From: CAIKXD01 sp035439485
GTDB taxonomy: Bacteria; Bacteroidota; Bacteroidia; UBA4408
Direction: 5' to 3'
DNA: 51,803 nucleotides
Assembly: GCA_035439485.1 (NCBI GenBank)
Contig: DAORKI010000014.1
Coordinates: 1 to 51,803, forward strand
The notes beneath the pieces were generated by a model. That model did no database searches, was not told the origin of the DNA, and saw only the letters and a program-made list of their open reading frames with translations. Below are positions 9,391 through 18,354 of this stretch, piece by piece. A program made the translations under genes and the position numbers. Position 1 is the stretch's first letter, and the number at the start of each line of letters is the position of its first letter.

Positions 9391-9441
9391 TTTGATTTAA
9401 TATAATTTATACGTATATTTACAAAATAAAATACACGTATA
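9391..9441 (+). promoter_or_regulatory. Toxin-antitoxin promoter with two operator-like repeats
   Basis: TTTG at 9391-9394, a 19-nt spacer and TATATTTA at 9414-9421 (7 of 8 matches to TAnnTTTG) form a promoter. The 10-bp palindrome TATACGTATA at 9408-9417 overlaps the -7 element. A near copy, TACACGTATA, at 9432-9441 abuts the antitoxin ATG; the two are 24 bp apart. Ribbon-helix-helix antitoxins typically bind such paired sites and repress their own operon, so autoregulation is inferred. Confidence 0.6.
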
Positions 9442-9690
9442 ATGACTACTAAATTAACCATCACAATTGATCATTCCGTAATTGCAACGGCCAAGAAATA
9501 TGCAAAAAATCAGGGAAAGAGTTTGTCTGCAATCATTGAAAATTACCTTAAATCTATTTCAACAAAAGAAAAAACTGATGAAAAAATATCTCCAAAAATT
9601 TTAAAATTAATGGGCTCTCTTAGCTTACCTGAAGACTTCGATTACAAAAAGGAACTGTCTGAGAATCTCTCAAAAAAATACTTGAGATGA
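9442..9690 (+). CDS. Antitoxin, DUF6364/ribbon-helix-helix type
   Basis: Small 82-residue protein. Its N-terminus (KLTITIDHSVIATAKKYAK, then GKSLSAIIENYL) is the beta-strand plus two helices of a ribbon-helix-helix DNA-binding fold, as in DUF6364 antitoxins common in Bacteroidota. The C-terminal half (SPKILKLMGSL and onward) would be the toxin-binding tail. Its stop overlaps the start of the PIN-domain gene by 4 nt (ATGA at 9687-9690), typical of translationally coupled type II toxin-antitoxin pairs. Two palindromic sites upstream suggest it represses its own promoter. Confidence 0.85.
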   Translation: MTTKLTITIDHSVIATAKKYAKNQGKSLSAIIENYLKSISTKEKTDEKISPKILKLMGSLSLPEDFDYKKELSENLSKKYLR

Positions 9691-10112
9691 AACACCTATT
9701 TCTTGATACCAATGTGCTTATTGATTTTTTAATTGATAGAAAACCATTTTCACATGAGGCGGCAAAGCTTTTCAATTATTCTCTGAAAAAGAAGGTAAAT
9801 CTTTATGTCTCGGCAGTGTCATATAATAACATTTATTATATCCTAAATCGTAACAACTCGAACACACAAACAATAAAATCACTTACGGAACTTTTTGAAT
9901 TGACAGAAATTATTGATGTTTCGAAGGAAATTATTAAAAAATCATTGCATTCAAATTTTAAAGATTTTGAAGATGCTATTCAATATCACTCGGCTAAAAG
10001 TTTCAACAAAATAGATTGTATTGTAACACGTAATACCAAAGATTTCAAAACAAGCGTTCTACCTGTTTTTAATGTAACTGAAGTGCTATCCTTTCTAGAA
10101 AGTACCATATAA
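9687..10112 (+). CDS. PIN-domain ribonuclease toxin
   Basis: 141-residue PIN-domain protein, presumed RNase toxin neutralised by the upstream antitoxin. Acidic residues expected in the metal site are Asp7 (LFLDTNVLIDFL), Asp96 (FEDAIQY) and Asp119 (TRNTKDF). The second motif, where many VapC proteins have Glu, reads VSAVSYNNIYYIL (Asn47-Asn48). This looks like a known variant among Bacteroidota PIN toxins rather than random decay, though activity is unproven. The gene overlaps the antitoxin by 4 nt. The pair lies between pdxH and acpH and has its own promoter, as expected for a mobile module. Confidence 0.87.
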   Translation: MKHLFLDTNVLIDFLIDRKPFSHEAAKLFNYSLKKKVNLYVSAVSYNNIYYILNRNNSNTQTIKSLTELFELTEIIDVSKEIIKKSLHSNFKDFEDAIQYHSAKSFNKIDCIVTRNTKDFKTSVLPVFNVTEVLSFLESTI

Positions 10113-10137
10113 ATATTGTAATCAATTAAATCTTCCA

Positions 10138-10713
10138 ATGAACTTCCTAGCGCATCTTTATCTTTCAAAACATGCTGAGGAACTCATGATTGGTAATTTT
10201 ATTGCAGATGCAGTTAAGGGAAAAAATTTTGAAGCCTTCTCCCCTGGCGTTATTCAAGGTATAAAAATGCATCGCGAAATTGATGCTTTTACTGATACAC
10301 ATCATATCACAAAAATAAGTGCTGCTCGTCTTATGCCAAGGTATAGAAAATATGCAGGTGTTTTGGTTGATGTTTTTTATGATCACTTTTTAGCTGCTAA
10401 TTGGAGCAAATATCATCATCAGCCCTTGCCAAATTTTGTGGATGGAGTTTATGATTTAATGCAAAAAAACTTCAATATTTTACCAGCCAAATCACAATAC
10501 CTTTTACCCTATATGATTAAACATAATTGGTTATTAAATTATGCTAAAGTAGAAGGTATACAGCGTACCTTATCGGGGATGGCAAACCGTACCAAATTTG
10601 TTTCTAATATGCAATTTGCTACCGAAGAATTAGAAATTCACTACCAAGAATTTGAACAAGAATTTAAATTATTTTTTGAAGATGCTAGAAAGCATTTTGG
10701 TGACTTGTATTAA
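10138..10713 (+). CDS. acpH: Acyl carrier protein phosphodiesterase
   Basis: 191-residue protein of the AcpH (DUF479) family, which removes the 4'-phosphopantetheine arm from holo-ACP. The N-terminal MNFLAHLYLS, then GNFIADAVKG and IKMHREIDAFTDTH, are characteristic; the last contains HD-like metal-binding residues. FYDHFLAANW is also typical. It starts 25 nt after the PIN toxin, and its terminal TAA at 10711-10713 overlaps the stop of the converging SUI1-domain gene. Confidence 0.9.
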   Translation: MNFLAHLYLSKHAEELMIGNFIADAVKGKNFEAFSPGVIQGIKMHREIDAFTDTHHITKISAARLMPRYRKYAGVLVDVFYDHFLAANWSKYHHQPLPNFVDGVYDLMQKNFNILPAKSQYLLPYMIKHNWLLNYAKVEGIQRTLSGMANRTKFVSNMQFATEELEIHYQEFEQEFKLFFEDARKHFGDLY

Positions 10714-11051
10714 ATGATCTTTATTTTGTATTGTTCTTTGGTCAGAATCTCTCCCGCCTTAACTCTGAAATCACCTTGTAAAATTATTTCACCATCTTTT
10801 AAACTTCCACCAACTCCACATTTATTTTTAAGCATTTTTCCTAGTGCTTCTAAATCTTCTTCTTTACCAATAAAGCCGGTAATCAATGTTACAGATTTTC
10901 CAGCTCTGTTCTTTTTATCCAACATTAAACGTAAATTTTGTTTGTTGGGTGGTAAAGTTGCAGCCTCTTCACTTTGCTCAAACTCATAATTAAAATTAGG
11001 ATTGGTGCTGTATACCACATTGGTAGCTTGTTTATTTTTTTTACTCATCAT
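10710..11051 (-). CDS. SUI1-domain translation factor (YciH-like)
   Basis: 113-residue protein with a C-terminal SUI1/eIF1-like domain (about residues 45-113), containing VTLITGFIGKEEDLEALGK, then CGVGGSLKDGEI and a terminal KIKII. Bacterial YciH homologues bind the small ribosomal subunit and affect start-site fidelity; the exact role here is inferred. Two ATGs (11051 and 11048) are possible. It is the last gene of a packed operon, 4 nt after the lipid kinase. Its stop shares bases with the acpH stop on the opposite strand. Confidence 0.88.
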   Translation of the reverse strand: MMSKKNKQATNVVYSTNPNFNYEFEQSEEAATLPPNKQNLRLMLDKKNRAGKSVTLITGFIGKEEDLEALGKMLKNKCGVGGSLKDGEIILQGDFRVKAGEILTKEQYKIKII

Positions 11052-11055
11052 ACAA

Positions 11056-11949
11056 CTATTGAGGAATTATAATTTGAATGGCTAAAGGTAAAATTTTAAT
11101 TTCAATGGGCGAAGCTAAATGAACTGGTTCTCCATCAATATGCCACGCCAAATTTTCTGAATTTACAATACAAAAATTGGATTCAAAAGATAACACATTT
11201 CCAATTTTATCAAATTTATTCAGAAACATCATAGTGGCATAATAAGGCATGAATAAAAAAGAAAAAGGTTTTACGAGCACTAAATTAAACTTTCCATCAC
11301 TGGTGTCAGCAGCTGGTGCTATAATTGCATTGTTCCCAAATTGGTTACTATTGGCGATTGCCAGTAAAAATAGTTTATCCTTTAATTTTTTTTGATGCTC
11401 ACCGTTAAACAAATCAATATTTACTTCTATTGGTTTGAAATGGAATGCTTGTTTTAATACTAGTTTAAAATAACCCCAAAAGCCCCGTTTTTGCAAATGC
11501 TGAAATTCGTGAGCCACTGCTGAATCAAAACCAATTCCACTCACATTAAATGATAAAAAATCATTTAGTTTTATTACATCCATTGCAGTTGCTTTTCCAG
11601 TTAAAGCAACCTCAATAGCTATCTTTACTTTCAAAGGAATTTTATTAAATCTTGCTAATCCATTACCTGAGCCCATAGGTACAATAGCAAGTGCAATTGA
11701 TTTATGTATTAGTCCTCGACCAATTTCATTAATGGTTCCATCGCCTCCAACTGCAGCAATAACTTTATATTTATTTTCATCTGCTTGCAGCGCTATATCA
11801 TAAGCATGACCAGCATGTGTGGTAAAAACAACCTCAACAATTTTATTTTTTTCAGCCGCCTTTTGCAATATTAAGTCTTTTACATTTTCCTTAGATCGAG
11901 CACCTGCCTTAGGATTAATGATAAATAAATAGGTTTGTGGCATGCTCAT
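11056..11949 (-). CDS. Diacylglycerol/lipid kinase family protein (YegS/BmrU-like)
   Basis: 297-residue soluble kinase with the DAGK catalytic domain: the nucleotide-binding VGGDGTINE at about residues 67-75 and the following PMGSGNGLAR (91-100). The C-terminal half is the beta-sandwich typical of the YegS/BmrU/DgkB group, ending near AWHIDGEPV. It phosphorylates a lipid alcohol, probably diacylglycerol or a related lipid; the true substrate is unknown. Start at 11949 overlaps the nhaA stop by 4 nt; an ATG 6 nt further in is an alternative. Confidence 0.9.
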   Translation of the reverse strand: MSMPQTYLFIINPKAGARSKENVKDLILQKAAEKNKIVEVVFTTHAGHAYDIALQADENKYKVIAAVGGDGTINEIGRGLIHKSIALAIVPMGSGNGLARFNKIPLKVKIAIEVALTGKATAMDVIKLNDFLSFNVSGIGFDSAVAHEFQHLQKRGFWGYFKLVLKQAFHFKPIEVNIDLFNGEHQKKLKDKLFLLAIANSNQFGNNAIIAPAADTSDGKFNLVLVKPFSFLFMPYYATMMFLNKFDKIGNVLSFESNFCIVNSENLAWHIDGEPVHLASPIEIKILPLAIQIIIPQ

Positions 11950-13148
11950 GATGTTACTCTTTTTAAAGAAATTTTAAGCCAAATGAAACCAGCTACGCCT
12001 GCAATTAACGATGCTATTACAATTGTAATTTTAGCAGCATTCACCATTGGAGGCAAATCATATGCCAGCAGGGTGATGAAAACCGACATCGTGAAGCCTA
12101 TTCCTCCAAGTAAACCTGCACCAGTTAAGTCCTTCCAATCAATTCCACGAGGCAAACTTGCCCATTTTAATTTTACCGTAAGATAACTAAATAACAAAAT
12201 ACCTATAGGTTTTCCTACACAAAGTCCTATTAAAATACCTGCAATTAATGAGTTTGGCGTACCTTCAAAAATATTACCAGTAAATGCAATGCAAGTGTTA
12301 GCTAAAGCAAACAAAGGCATAATTATAAAATTTACTGGTACATGTAAAAAATGCTCTACACGACTTACTATTGAAGGCATATTGTTTTTTTCAAAGGAAG
12401 GCAAAGTGAAGGCCAACAAAACACCTGAAAGTGTAGCATGTATTCCCATATGATGAATTGTGTACCATAGGGTTAAACCACAAATGATATAAATACTTGT
12501 ATAATTTACTTTTAATCGGTTTAATAAGAGCAAGAATATAATGATTAACAAACTGAAAAAAGCATACAACAAATTTATTCCGCTGCTATAAAACAAACCT
12601 ATGACAACAATAGCACCCAAATCATCAACTACTGCTAAGGCGGTTAAAAAAACTTTTAATGAAACAGGGACTTTTTTACCAACAAGTGCCAAAATACCAA
12701 GTGCAAACGCAATATCAGTTGCCATTGGAATTCCCCACCCTTTTGCGGCAACAGTGCCTACATTGAAAATACTAAATAATGCTGCAGGTACTATCATGCC
12801 TCCAAATGCAGCCGCTAAAGGAAGTGTGGCTTTTTTTCGGGTGCTTAATTCACCATTAATAAGTTCTCTTTTTATTTCAATTCCTACCAATAAAAAGAAA
12901 ATGCTCATTAAACCATCATTGATTAAAAACTCTATGTTGCTTGATATGCTTTTACTTCCAAGAGTAATTTGAAACTTATTATGCCAAAAATGTATGTATT
13001 CATTTCCTAAGGAAGAATTACTTACGGCTATACTAAAAACGGTGCAAGCAAGCAACAAAACGCCTCCGAATTGTTGTGATTTTACAAATTCTAGAAAGTA
13101 TTTACTTACAGTTTGAACAGGACGATTCACGTTATTTTTGATAGCCAT
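11946..13148 (-). CDS. nhaA: Na+/H+ antiporter NhaA
   Basis: 400-residue integral membrane antiporter that exports sodium in exchange for protons. The ion-binding aspartates lie in VVDDLGAIVVIG (Asp175, Asp176), and the assembly motif TDIAFALG (Asp145) is present. About 12 helices are visible, including FFLLVGIEIKRE, another conserved NhaA stretch. It is first in a minus-strand operon nhaA - lipid kinase - SUI1 protein, with 4-nt overlap to the kinase, so ion homeostasis, lipid phosphorylation and translation factors share one transcript. Confidence 0.96.
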   Translation of the reverse strand: MAIKNNVNRPVQTVSKYFLEFVKSQQFGGVLLLACTVFSIAVSNSSLGNEYIHFWHNKFQITLGSKSISSNIEFLINDGLMSIFFLLVGIEIKRELINGELSTRKKATLPLAAAFGGMIVPAALFSIFNVGTVAAKGWGIPMATDIAFALGILALVGKKVPVSLKVFLTALAVVDDLGAIVVIGLFYSSGINLLYAFFSLLIIIFLLLLNRLKVNYTSIYIICGLTLWYTIHHMGIHATLSGVLLAFTLPSFEKNNMPSIVSRVEHFLHVPVNFIIMPLFALANTCIAFTGNIFEGTPNSLIAGILIGLCVGKPIGILLFSYLTVKLKWASLPRGIDWKDLTGAGLLGGIGFTMSVFITLLAYDLPPMVNAAKITIVIASLIAGVAGFIWLKISLKRVTS

Positions 13149-13178
13149 TAAATTCGTTTTGTATTAAAATTATACAAA

Positions 13179-14165
13179 TTAATCATCATGACCCTTTCCT
13201 GAACCTTGAATTTTACCAGTTTTCCAAAGCATTTCTTCTGCTAATTGAGCATTTTTAAGTGAATCAGTGAGCTCCTTCGAATCAAGTCTACTCAAATTAG
13301 GTTGCCCTGCATTTACCCAAGCTGTTAACCAAAGTGAACCTACTGTAATTATGGATTGCCTCATTCTTCTTTCTACCATGCCTGCCATCATATCATTGTA
13401 TTTGCTTGTATATTCTTCTGAATAAACTTTTGTTAGCGATGCACCTCTATTTTCAAAACTATATTTTCTATCACTCGGAAATTCTTTACTCAACTTAGCT
13501 TCAAAACCTAGCACGGTATCCACAGCAGCATGACTAGCTTTAACAGTACTCCAAGCTCTATCTAACACATTGTCAACAAAAGTTGCTTTTCCAACAAAAT
13601 AATCATAATCATCAGCTTTAAGTTCGGGAATACGTGATTCCCAAAAACCATGTATCCCATATTGATTGGTTTTTTGACCATTATAATTTTCTGTGGTGTG
13701 CAATGGTACATGTGAATCGGCAATGTAATGCCCTATATCTGCCGAGTAGTGCAATATTAAATCGAGGTTTTCTTTTTTGAACGCTTCAGTTAAGCGGTTC
13801 ATCATTTTTTCAATATGCCAAGGCACAATTCCGTACGCTTGTAAGGTATCTTCCGTAAATTTTTTTACTGCTTCATTCCATCGTTTGGGCACAATATCAA
13901 ATGCATTTTCTCCATAATGGTCAATATCAATATAATGCCTTGCTCCTTCGGCTGCTACTGCGTACCTTCTTTTATCAGGATCTACAGCATGCTCAGTTAT
14001 ATAATCCATGTGTTTTTTATAAAATCCAATCATATCTTCAGGAAGGGTTAATATAGCCATTTTGTTAATCCGTTTGTGCCCAAAAAAGCCCCAACAATAG
14101 GTTTCTTCGCGGTTTAAACAAATTAAAACAGAACAAAGGAGTAGTATAAAAAACTTTTTAGTCAT
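13179..14165 (-). CDS. Secreted zinc-dependent phospholipase C / S1-P1 nuclease-like protein
   Basis: 328-residue exported hydrolase-like protein. A signal peptide (FFILLLCSVLICL) would be cut just before Trp25, leaving WGFFGH at the new N-terminus, as in S1/P1 nucleases and bacterial PLC where the N-terminal Trp binds zinc. Further ligand-like residues: His30, His77 (ARHYIDIDHYG), His139, His146, Asp150 and His156 (LHYSADIGHYIADSHVPLH), then His172 and Glu176 (GIHGFWES). All expected trinuclear-zinc ligands appear kept, so it is probably active; nucleic acid and phospholipid are both plausible substrates. An exact TACTTTTG -7 element is at 14183-14190. Confidence 0.85.
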   Translation of the reverse strand: MTKKFFILLLCSVLICLNREETYCWGFFGHKRINKMAILTLPEDMIGFYKKHMDYITEHAVDPDKRRYAVAAEGARHYIDIDHYGENAFDIVPKRWNEAVKKFTEDTLQAYGIVPWHIEKMMNRLTEAFKKENLDLILHYSADIGHYIADSHVPLHTTENYNGQKTNQYGIHGFWESRIPELKADDYDYFVGKATFVDNVLDRAWSTVKASHAAVDTVLGFEAKLSKEFPSDRKYSFENRGASLTKVYSEEYTSKYNDMMAGMVERRMRQSIITVGSLWLTAWVNAGQPNLSRLDSKELTDSLKNAQLAEEMLWKTGKIQGSGKGHDD

Positions 14166-14182
14166 CTTTTTTAAATGTTTTA

Positions 14183-14190
14183 CAAAAGTA
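14183..14190 (-). promoter_or_regulatory. Predicted -7 element for the zinc hydrolase gene
   Basis: TACTTTTG on the minus strand, 17 nt upstream of the ATG at 14165, is identical to the hisS -7 element. No clear TTG lies at the right distance upstream, so only the -7 half is supported. Confidence 0.4.
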
Positions 14191-14291
14191 GCATTCTAAA
14201 TGTATTCATGAATTTATTAAATTGCTCCATAGATATGTTTGGAGGTAAAATGTTATTTTAGAACAAATTTAGTCGTTAAATAAAAAAATCA

Positions 14292-15728
14292 TCAATCTAT
14301 TTTTACAAACTGTGTCACATGAGTAGTGTGGTGATAAGTCCCAAGTAAAGCATAAATTCCAGCATGCCAATTTTTTGTAGAAATCATTATTTTGTTGCTA
14401 TCATTCGTATTTCCTTTAAACATTAATTTACCTAAATGGTCATAAATCTCCACTTCTGTATTCTGATTATAACTATTCAATTGTATTAAATCGTCAAAAT
14501 TTGGATTTGGGTAAACTTCTAAAAATCCTTTTTGGCTCACTTTGGGTTCAATACTCGCAATTGAATTTAACGTTGTATAATCCAATAATTTCAATCCTCC
14601 AGGGTCAGCATAAAACGGAGTGAAGGGCGGTAGAAAAACAGGTGTATGAATAAAACTTAAAATTACTTTGTTATTATAAACATCGAGCCCATGCGTGGCT
14701 AATGAATCGTTAACAAATGCATATTCACCAACTTTATGTACATTTAATGCATCAGTAACATCAAAAACAAAAACTTCAGATTGCCCTCCAGAAACAAATA
14801 ATAGACTATCATTGCTTGCTAATATCATTTCGTTGGTATGCAATGGAGCGCCACTCCAATTACTCGTGTTGCAATTCCATGGATTATACCATTGAATTGA
14901 CGTAAATGGAGTTTGGCTGATGTCAATAACTTCTATTCCGCAATAGTCAACTGATACAAAAGCAAAATTGTTTTTTATTACAATGTCATTATAGGCGGCT
15001 GCGGCTTGACCGTTTAAGTTTACATTAATATATTTATAAATTTCAATAGGGTTTGATTTGTCAGTAACATCAACTAACCTTATACCCCCTCTATCAAAAC
15101 ACACATATAACAAATTATTGACAATTTTGAGGCCTCTTGCATTATGGGCATTTAACGAAGCTGTAGGGAAATTTAAGTCGAGTTGCAGGTGGGATTTAAA
15201 TATGATGTTTTCCTCATCTGAAATATCTAAAATTATGATTCCATCTTTCATCGTGCTTAAATAGGCATAATCTCCATCAACTAAGATGTGAGAAATACCA
15301 TGTGAAAAAGCAGTAGAATCCCAGCTATCCTTGATAAATGGTGTCACTAAATTAGTTATGTCTAATATGGTTAATCCAGAGGCACTATTCGTATTTACCT
15401 GAAAGTCACCTGTGCCAATAAATAAAGAATTTCCTCTTTGTTCAATAGTAGAAACATCCAAATTATTAAGTGAAGAAATTGGCCAAACCCCTGTAGAGCT
15501 GATATTTCCAGAAGTAGCAAAATTAAAAAACTCCAAACCATGTTCCATATTTGCTGAATATATAATTTGTAAGCCTGGTCTTCTATCAATTAATGAGGTA
15601 TAAGATGACTTTACAGGAAAACTAGGAAACATTAATGCTGCCTGTTCGTTCAAAAGCACAGTGTCAATTTGTGCATTTAGATTAAGTGAAAAAAAGCTTA
15701 ACAAAAAAATAAGGGTAAATTTTTTCAT
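14292..15728 (-). CDS. LVIVD-repeat T9SS-sorted surface protein
   Basis: 478-residue secreted protein. Signal peptide: MKKFTLIFLLSFFSLNLNAQ. Residues ~60-380 carry repeated LVIVD-type blades, e.g. GLTILDITNL, GIIILDISDEEN, GIRLVDVTDKSNP and GIEVIDISQ, expected to form a beta-propeller. The last ~80 residues are a T9SS type A sorting domain (VYPNPN, then VEIYDHLGKLMFKG and a short basic/hydrophobic end), so the protein should cross the outer membrane by T9SS and be surface-anchored or released. Its ligand is unknown. The 432-nt spacer upstream contains the katG terminator. Confidence 0.85.
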   Translation of the reverse strand: MKKFTLIFLLSFFSLNLNAQIDTVLLNEQAALMFPSFPVKSSYTSLIDRRPGLQIIYSANMEHGLEFFNFATSGNISSTGVWPISSLNNLDVSTIEQRGNSLFIGTGDFQVNTNSASGLTILDITNLVTPFIKDSWDSTAFSHGISHILVDGDYAYLSTMKDGIIILDISDEENIIFKSHLQLDLNFPTASLNAHNARGLKIVNNLLYVCFDRGGIRLVDVTDKSNPIEIYKYINVNLNGQAAAAYNDIVIKNNFAFVSVDYCGIEVIDISQTPFTSIQWYNPWNCNTSNWSGAPLHTNEMILASNDSLLFVSGGQSEVFVFDVTDALNVHKVGEYAFVNDSLATHGLDVYNNKVILSFIHTPVFLPPFTPFYADPGGLKLLDYTTLNSIASIEPKVSQKGFLEVYPNPNFDDLIQLNSYNQNTEVEIYDHLGKLMFKGNTNDSNKIMISTKNWHAGIYALLGTYHHTTHVTQFVKID

Positions 15729-16160
15729 GGCTATTTAAATTTATTGTGGTAAAGTTAAGTCATTTTCTCAAAAATAATTTTTAAATAAATTTATAAACTA
15801 GGTTTACATAATAGGTTTATTTTTAAAATCATATTTTTCATTGCGGCAATTTAATTGCTCATCAAAGTTATACCAAATTAGTTTCTATCATTGCTGCAAG
15901 ATGCTTTATTATACCGATTACTATTTCAATTTAGTCCAAATGATGGATTGCCTAATTGTCCTTTTAATAATTAATTTCTTCATTAATAACAAAAAATTTA
16001 TTTTTTAATTAGTCAAAAAAAATGCTAGCTGTATTGTTTTGAAATACAAAATGATGAAAAATTATAGTATGATAAACCAGATAAAAAAAGTGAAGTCTTC
16101 CTGCACTGAGACAGAAAGACTTCACATTAAAAATTACTGTTAATATTTTGATGGAAATGA
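15729..16160. other. AT-rich spacer between the LVIVD protein and katG
   Basis: No coding frame seen. The right part holds the katG terminator (16083-16125). On the minus strand TATTTTTG at 15769-15776 matches the -7 consensus and TAACTTTA at 15750-15757 is one base off; either could serve the LVIVD gene, but neither has a convincing -33 partner. Nothing else stands out. Confidence 0.5.
16083..16125 (-). terminator. Intrinsic terminator of perR-katG
   Basis: GTGAAGTCTT (16090-16099) and AAGACTTCAC (16116-16125) form a 10-bp perfect stem. On the minus strand the hairpin is followed by seven T residues (16083-16089). It lies 35 nt past the katG stop. Confidence 0.88.
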
Positions 16161-18341
16161 TTATTTTAAATCAAATCTATCAGCATTCATAACTTTAACC
16201 CAAGCATGAACAAAGTCATTCACAAATTTTTCTTTATTATCATCTTGTGCATACATTTCTGCATATGCGCGCAAAATTGAATTTGACCCAAATACCAAAT
16301 CAACACGCGTTGCAGTAAACTTAATTTCTCCACTCTTACGGTCAACTATATTATATAACTGATAATTAACCGGTTTCCAATTATATTTCATATCAGTTAA
16401 GTGAACAAAAAAGTCATTACTCAATACACCCACTTTATCAGTAAAAACTCCATGCTTTGTTCCACCATGGTTTGTTCCTAGAACTCGCATTCCACCAATT
16501 AAAGCCGTCATTTCAGGAGCAGTTAGACCCATCAATTGAGCTCTGTCAAGCAACAATTCTTCAGGTTTCACATCATATTCCTTTTTCAACCAATTCCTAA
16601 ATCCATCATGAATTGGTTCTAATACCTCAAATGATTCTGCATCTGTCATAGCCTCAGATGCATCGCCTCTACCCTGTGCAAATGAAACCTTTATATTATA
16701 ACCACTCTCATGTACAATCTTTTCTAAAGCTGCGGTACCTCCTAACACAATTAAGTCAGCCATACTCATTTTTTTTGACATCTCTGCTTGCAATTCACTT
16801 AATTTAGTGAGTACTTTATTCAACCTTTCAGGTTCATTTCCTACCCAATTTTTTTGAGGGCTTAACCTAATTCTACCTCCATTTGCACCACCTCTAAAAT
16901 CTGAACCTCTAAAAGTTCTGGCACTGTCCCAAGCAGTATTTATAAGTTCAGTTGCTGTTAAACCTGAGGTTAAAATTTTTGATTTTATTGCTTCTATCTC
17001 TGTATCTGAAAATTGATTTTCAGCAGCTGGAATTGGATCTTGCCAAATCAAATCTTCCTTTGGTACATCAGCCCCCCAATAGCGTGATTTTGGCCCTAAA
17101 TCTCTATGCGTAAGTTTAAACCAAGCACGAGCAAATACCTCAGTAAAGTATGCAGGATCTTTATGGAAGCGCTCCGAAATTTTACGATATTCAGGATCTT
17201 TAATCATGGACATATCTGCATCGGTCATAATCGGGTTTTGACGTTTGCCAGCAATGTGAGCATCAAGAGGTTTATCTTCTTCTTTAATACCAACAGGCTC
17301 CCATTGCCATGCCCCAGCTGGACTCTTTCTTAGCTCCCATTCATGCTTGAACAACATATCAAAATAGCCATTGTCCCATTGAGTTGGATTGGTTGTCCAT
17401 GCTCCTTCCAATCCGCTCGTAATGGCATCTTCAGCATTTCCTTTTCCCTGAGGATTCATCCAACCAAAACCTTGAGTATGTATTTCAGCGGCTTCAGGGT
17501 TATCACCAAGTTTGTCGGCATCTCCATTGCCATGAGCCTTACCAACAGTATGTCCTCCAGCAATTAATGCAACTGTTTCTTCATCATTCATTGCCATACG
17601 CTTGAATGTCATTCTAACATCTTGTGCTGTACGCAAAGGGTCGGGCTTACCATCAATACCTTGTGGATTTACATAAATTAATCCCATTTGTACAGCTGCA
17701 AGTGGGTTATCTAAAGTTTCACGATTTGTTTCATCAGCATATCTATTTTTGGTAGGTGCCAGCCACTCTTTTTCAGTACCCCAATTAATGTCTTTTTCAG
17801 GATGCCAAATATCTTCTCTTCCGCCTGCAAAACCAAAGGTTTTTAAGCCCATTGATTCGTAAGCCATGTTTCCAGCCAAAATAAATAAATCAGCCCATGA
17901 AATTTTATTGCCATATTTTTTCTTTATTGGCCACAACAATCTGCGCGCTTTATCCAAATTGCCATTATCGGGCCAACTGTTAAGCGGTGCAAAGCGCTGA
18001 TTGCCAGTGTTAGCACCACCTCTTCCATCAGAAACTCGATATGTACCAGCGGCATGCCAAGCTAATCTAATCATTAATCCTCCATAATGCCCCCAGTCTG
18101 CAGGCCACCAATCCTGACTTTGCGTCATCATAGCTTTTAAATCATTTTTTAAAGCTGTTAAATCCAACTTTTTAAATTCTTCTTTATAATTAAAATCACT
18201 CCCTAGTGGATTGGACTTAGTGTCATGCTGATGTAAAATATCGAAGTTGAGCGATTTTGGCCACCAATCCATTACAGTTTGCTGAGTTGTTGTTTGTGCC
18301 CCATGCATCACTGGGCACTTTCCTGTTTTCATGTTTTCCAT
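16161..18341 (-). CDS. katG: Catalase-peroxidase
   Basis: 726-residue bifunctional haem enzyme that disproportionates H2O2 and has broad peroxidase activity. The distal site is Arg92-Leu-Ala-Trp95-His96 (RLAWHAAGTYR). The crosslink residues expected from the M. tuberculosis enzyme are present with the same spacing: Trp95, Tyr223 (LIYVNPQG) and Met249 (KRMAMND). The proximal His is His264 (GGHTVGKAHG). The C-terminal duplicated, haem-free domain is complete. The gene lies 13 nt after the perR reading frame and ends before a strong terminator, so the two form a peroxide-response operon. Confidence 0.98.
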   Translation of the reverse strand: MENMKTGKCPVMHGAQTTTQQTVMDWWPKSLNFDILHQHDTKSNPLGSDFNYKEEFKKLDLTALKNDLKAMMTQSQDWWPADWGHYGGLMIRLAWHAAGTYRVSDGRGGANTGNQRFAPLNSWPDNGNLDKARRLLWPIKKKYGNKISWADLFILAGNMAYESMGLKTFGFAGGREDIWHPEKDINWGTEKEWLAPTKNRYADETNRETLDNPLAAVQMGLIYVNPQGIDGKPDPLRTAQDVRMTFKRMAMNDEETVALIAGGHTVGKAHGNGDADKLGDNPEAAEIHTQGFGWMNPQGKGNAEDAITSGLEGAWTTNPTQWDNGYFDMLFKHEWELRKSPAGAWQWEPVGIKEEDKPLDAHIAGKRQNPIMTDADMSMIKDPEYRKISERFHKDPAYFTEVFARAWFKLTHRDLGPKSRYWGADVPKEDLIWQDPIPAAENQFSDTEIEAIKSKILTSGLTATELINTAWDSARTFRGSDFRGGANGGRIRLSPQKNWVGNEPERLNKVLTKLSELQAEMSKKMSMADLIVLGGTAALEKIVHESGYNIKVSFAQGRGDASEAMTDAESFEVLEPIHDGFRNWLKKEYDVKPEELLLDRAQLMGLTAPEMTALIGGMRVLGTNHGGTKHGVFTDKVGVLSNDFFVHLTDMKYNWKPVNYQLYNIVDRKSGEIKFTATRVDLVFGSNSILRAYAEMYAQDDNKEKFVNDFVHAWVKVMNADRFDLK

Positions 18342-18354
18342 GCGGTTTATTTAT

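Noticed and set aside
10714..10989. Plus-strand open frame of 91 codons
   Set aside because: It is antisense to the SUI1-domain gene, which has clear homology; Ser/Pro-rich composition is typical of a shadow frame.
12601..12972. Plus-strand open frame within nhaA
   Set aside because: Antisense to membrane helices; Ala/Thr/Pro-rich composition reflects the complementary codons.
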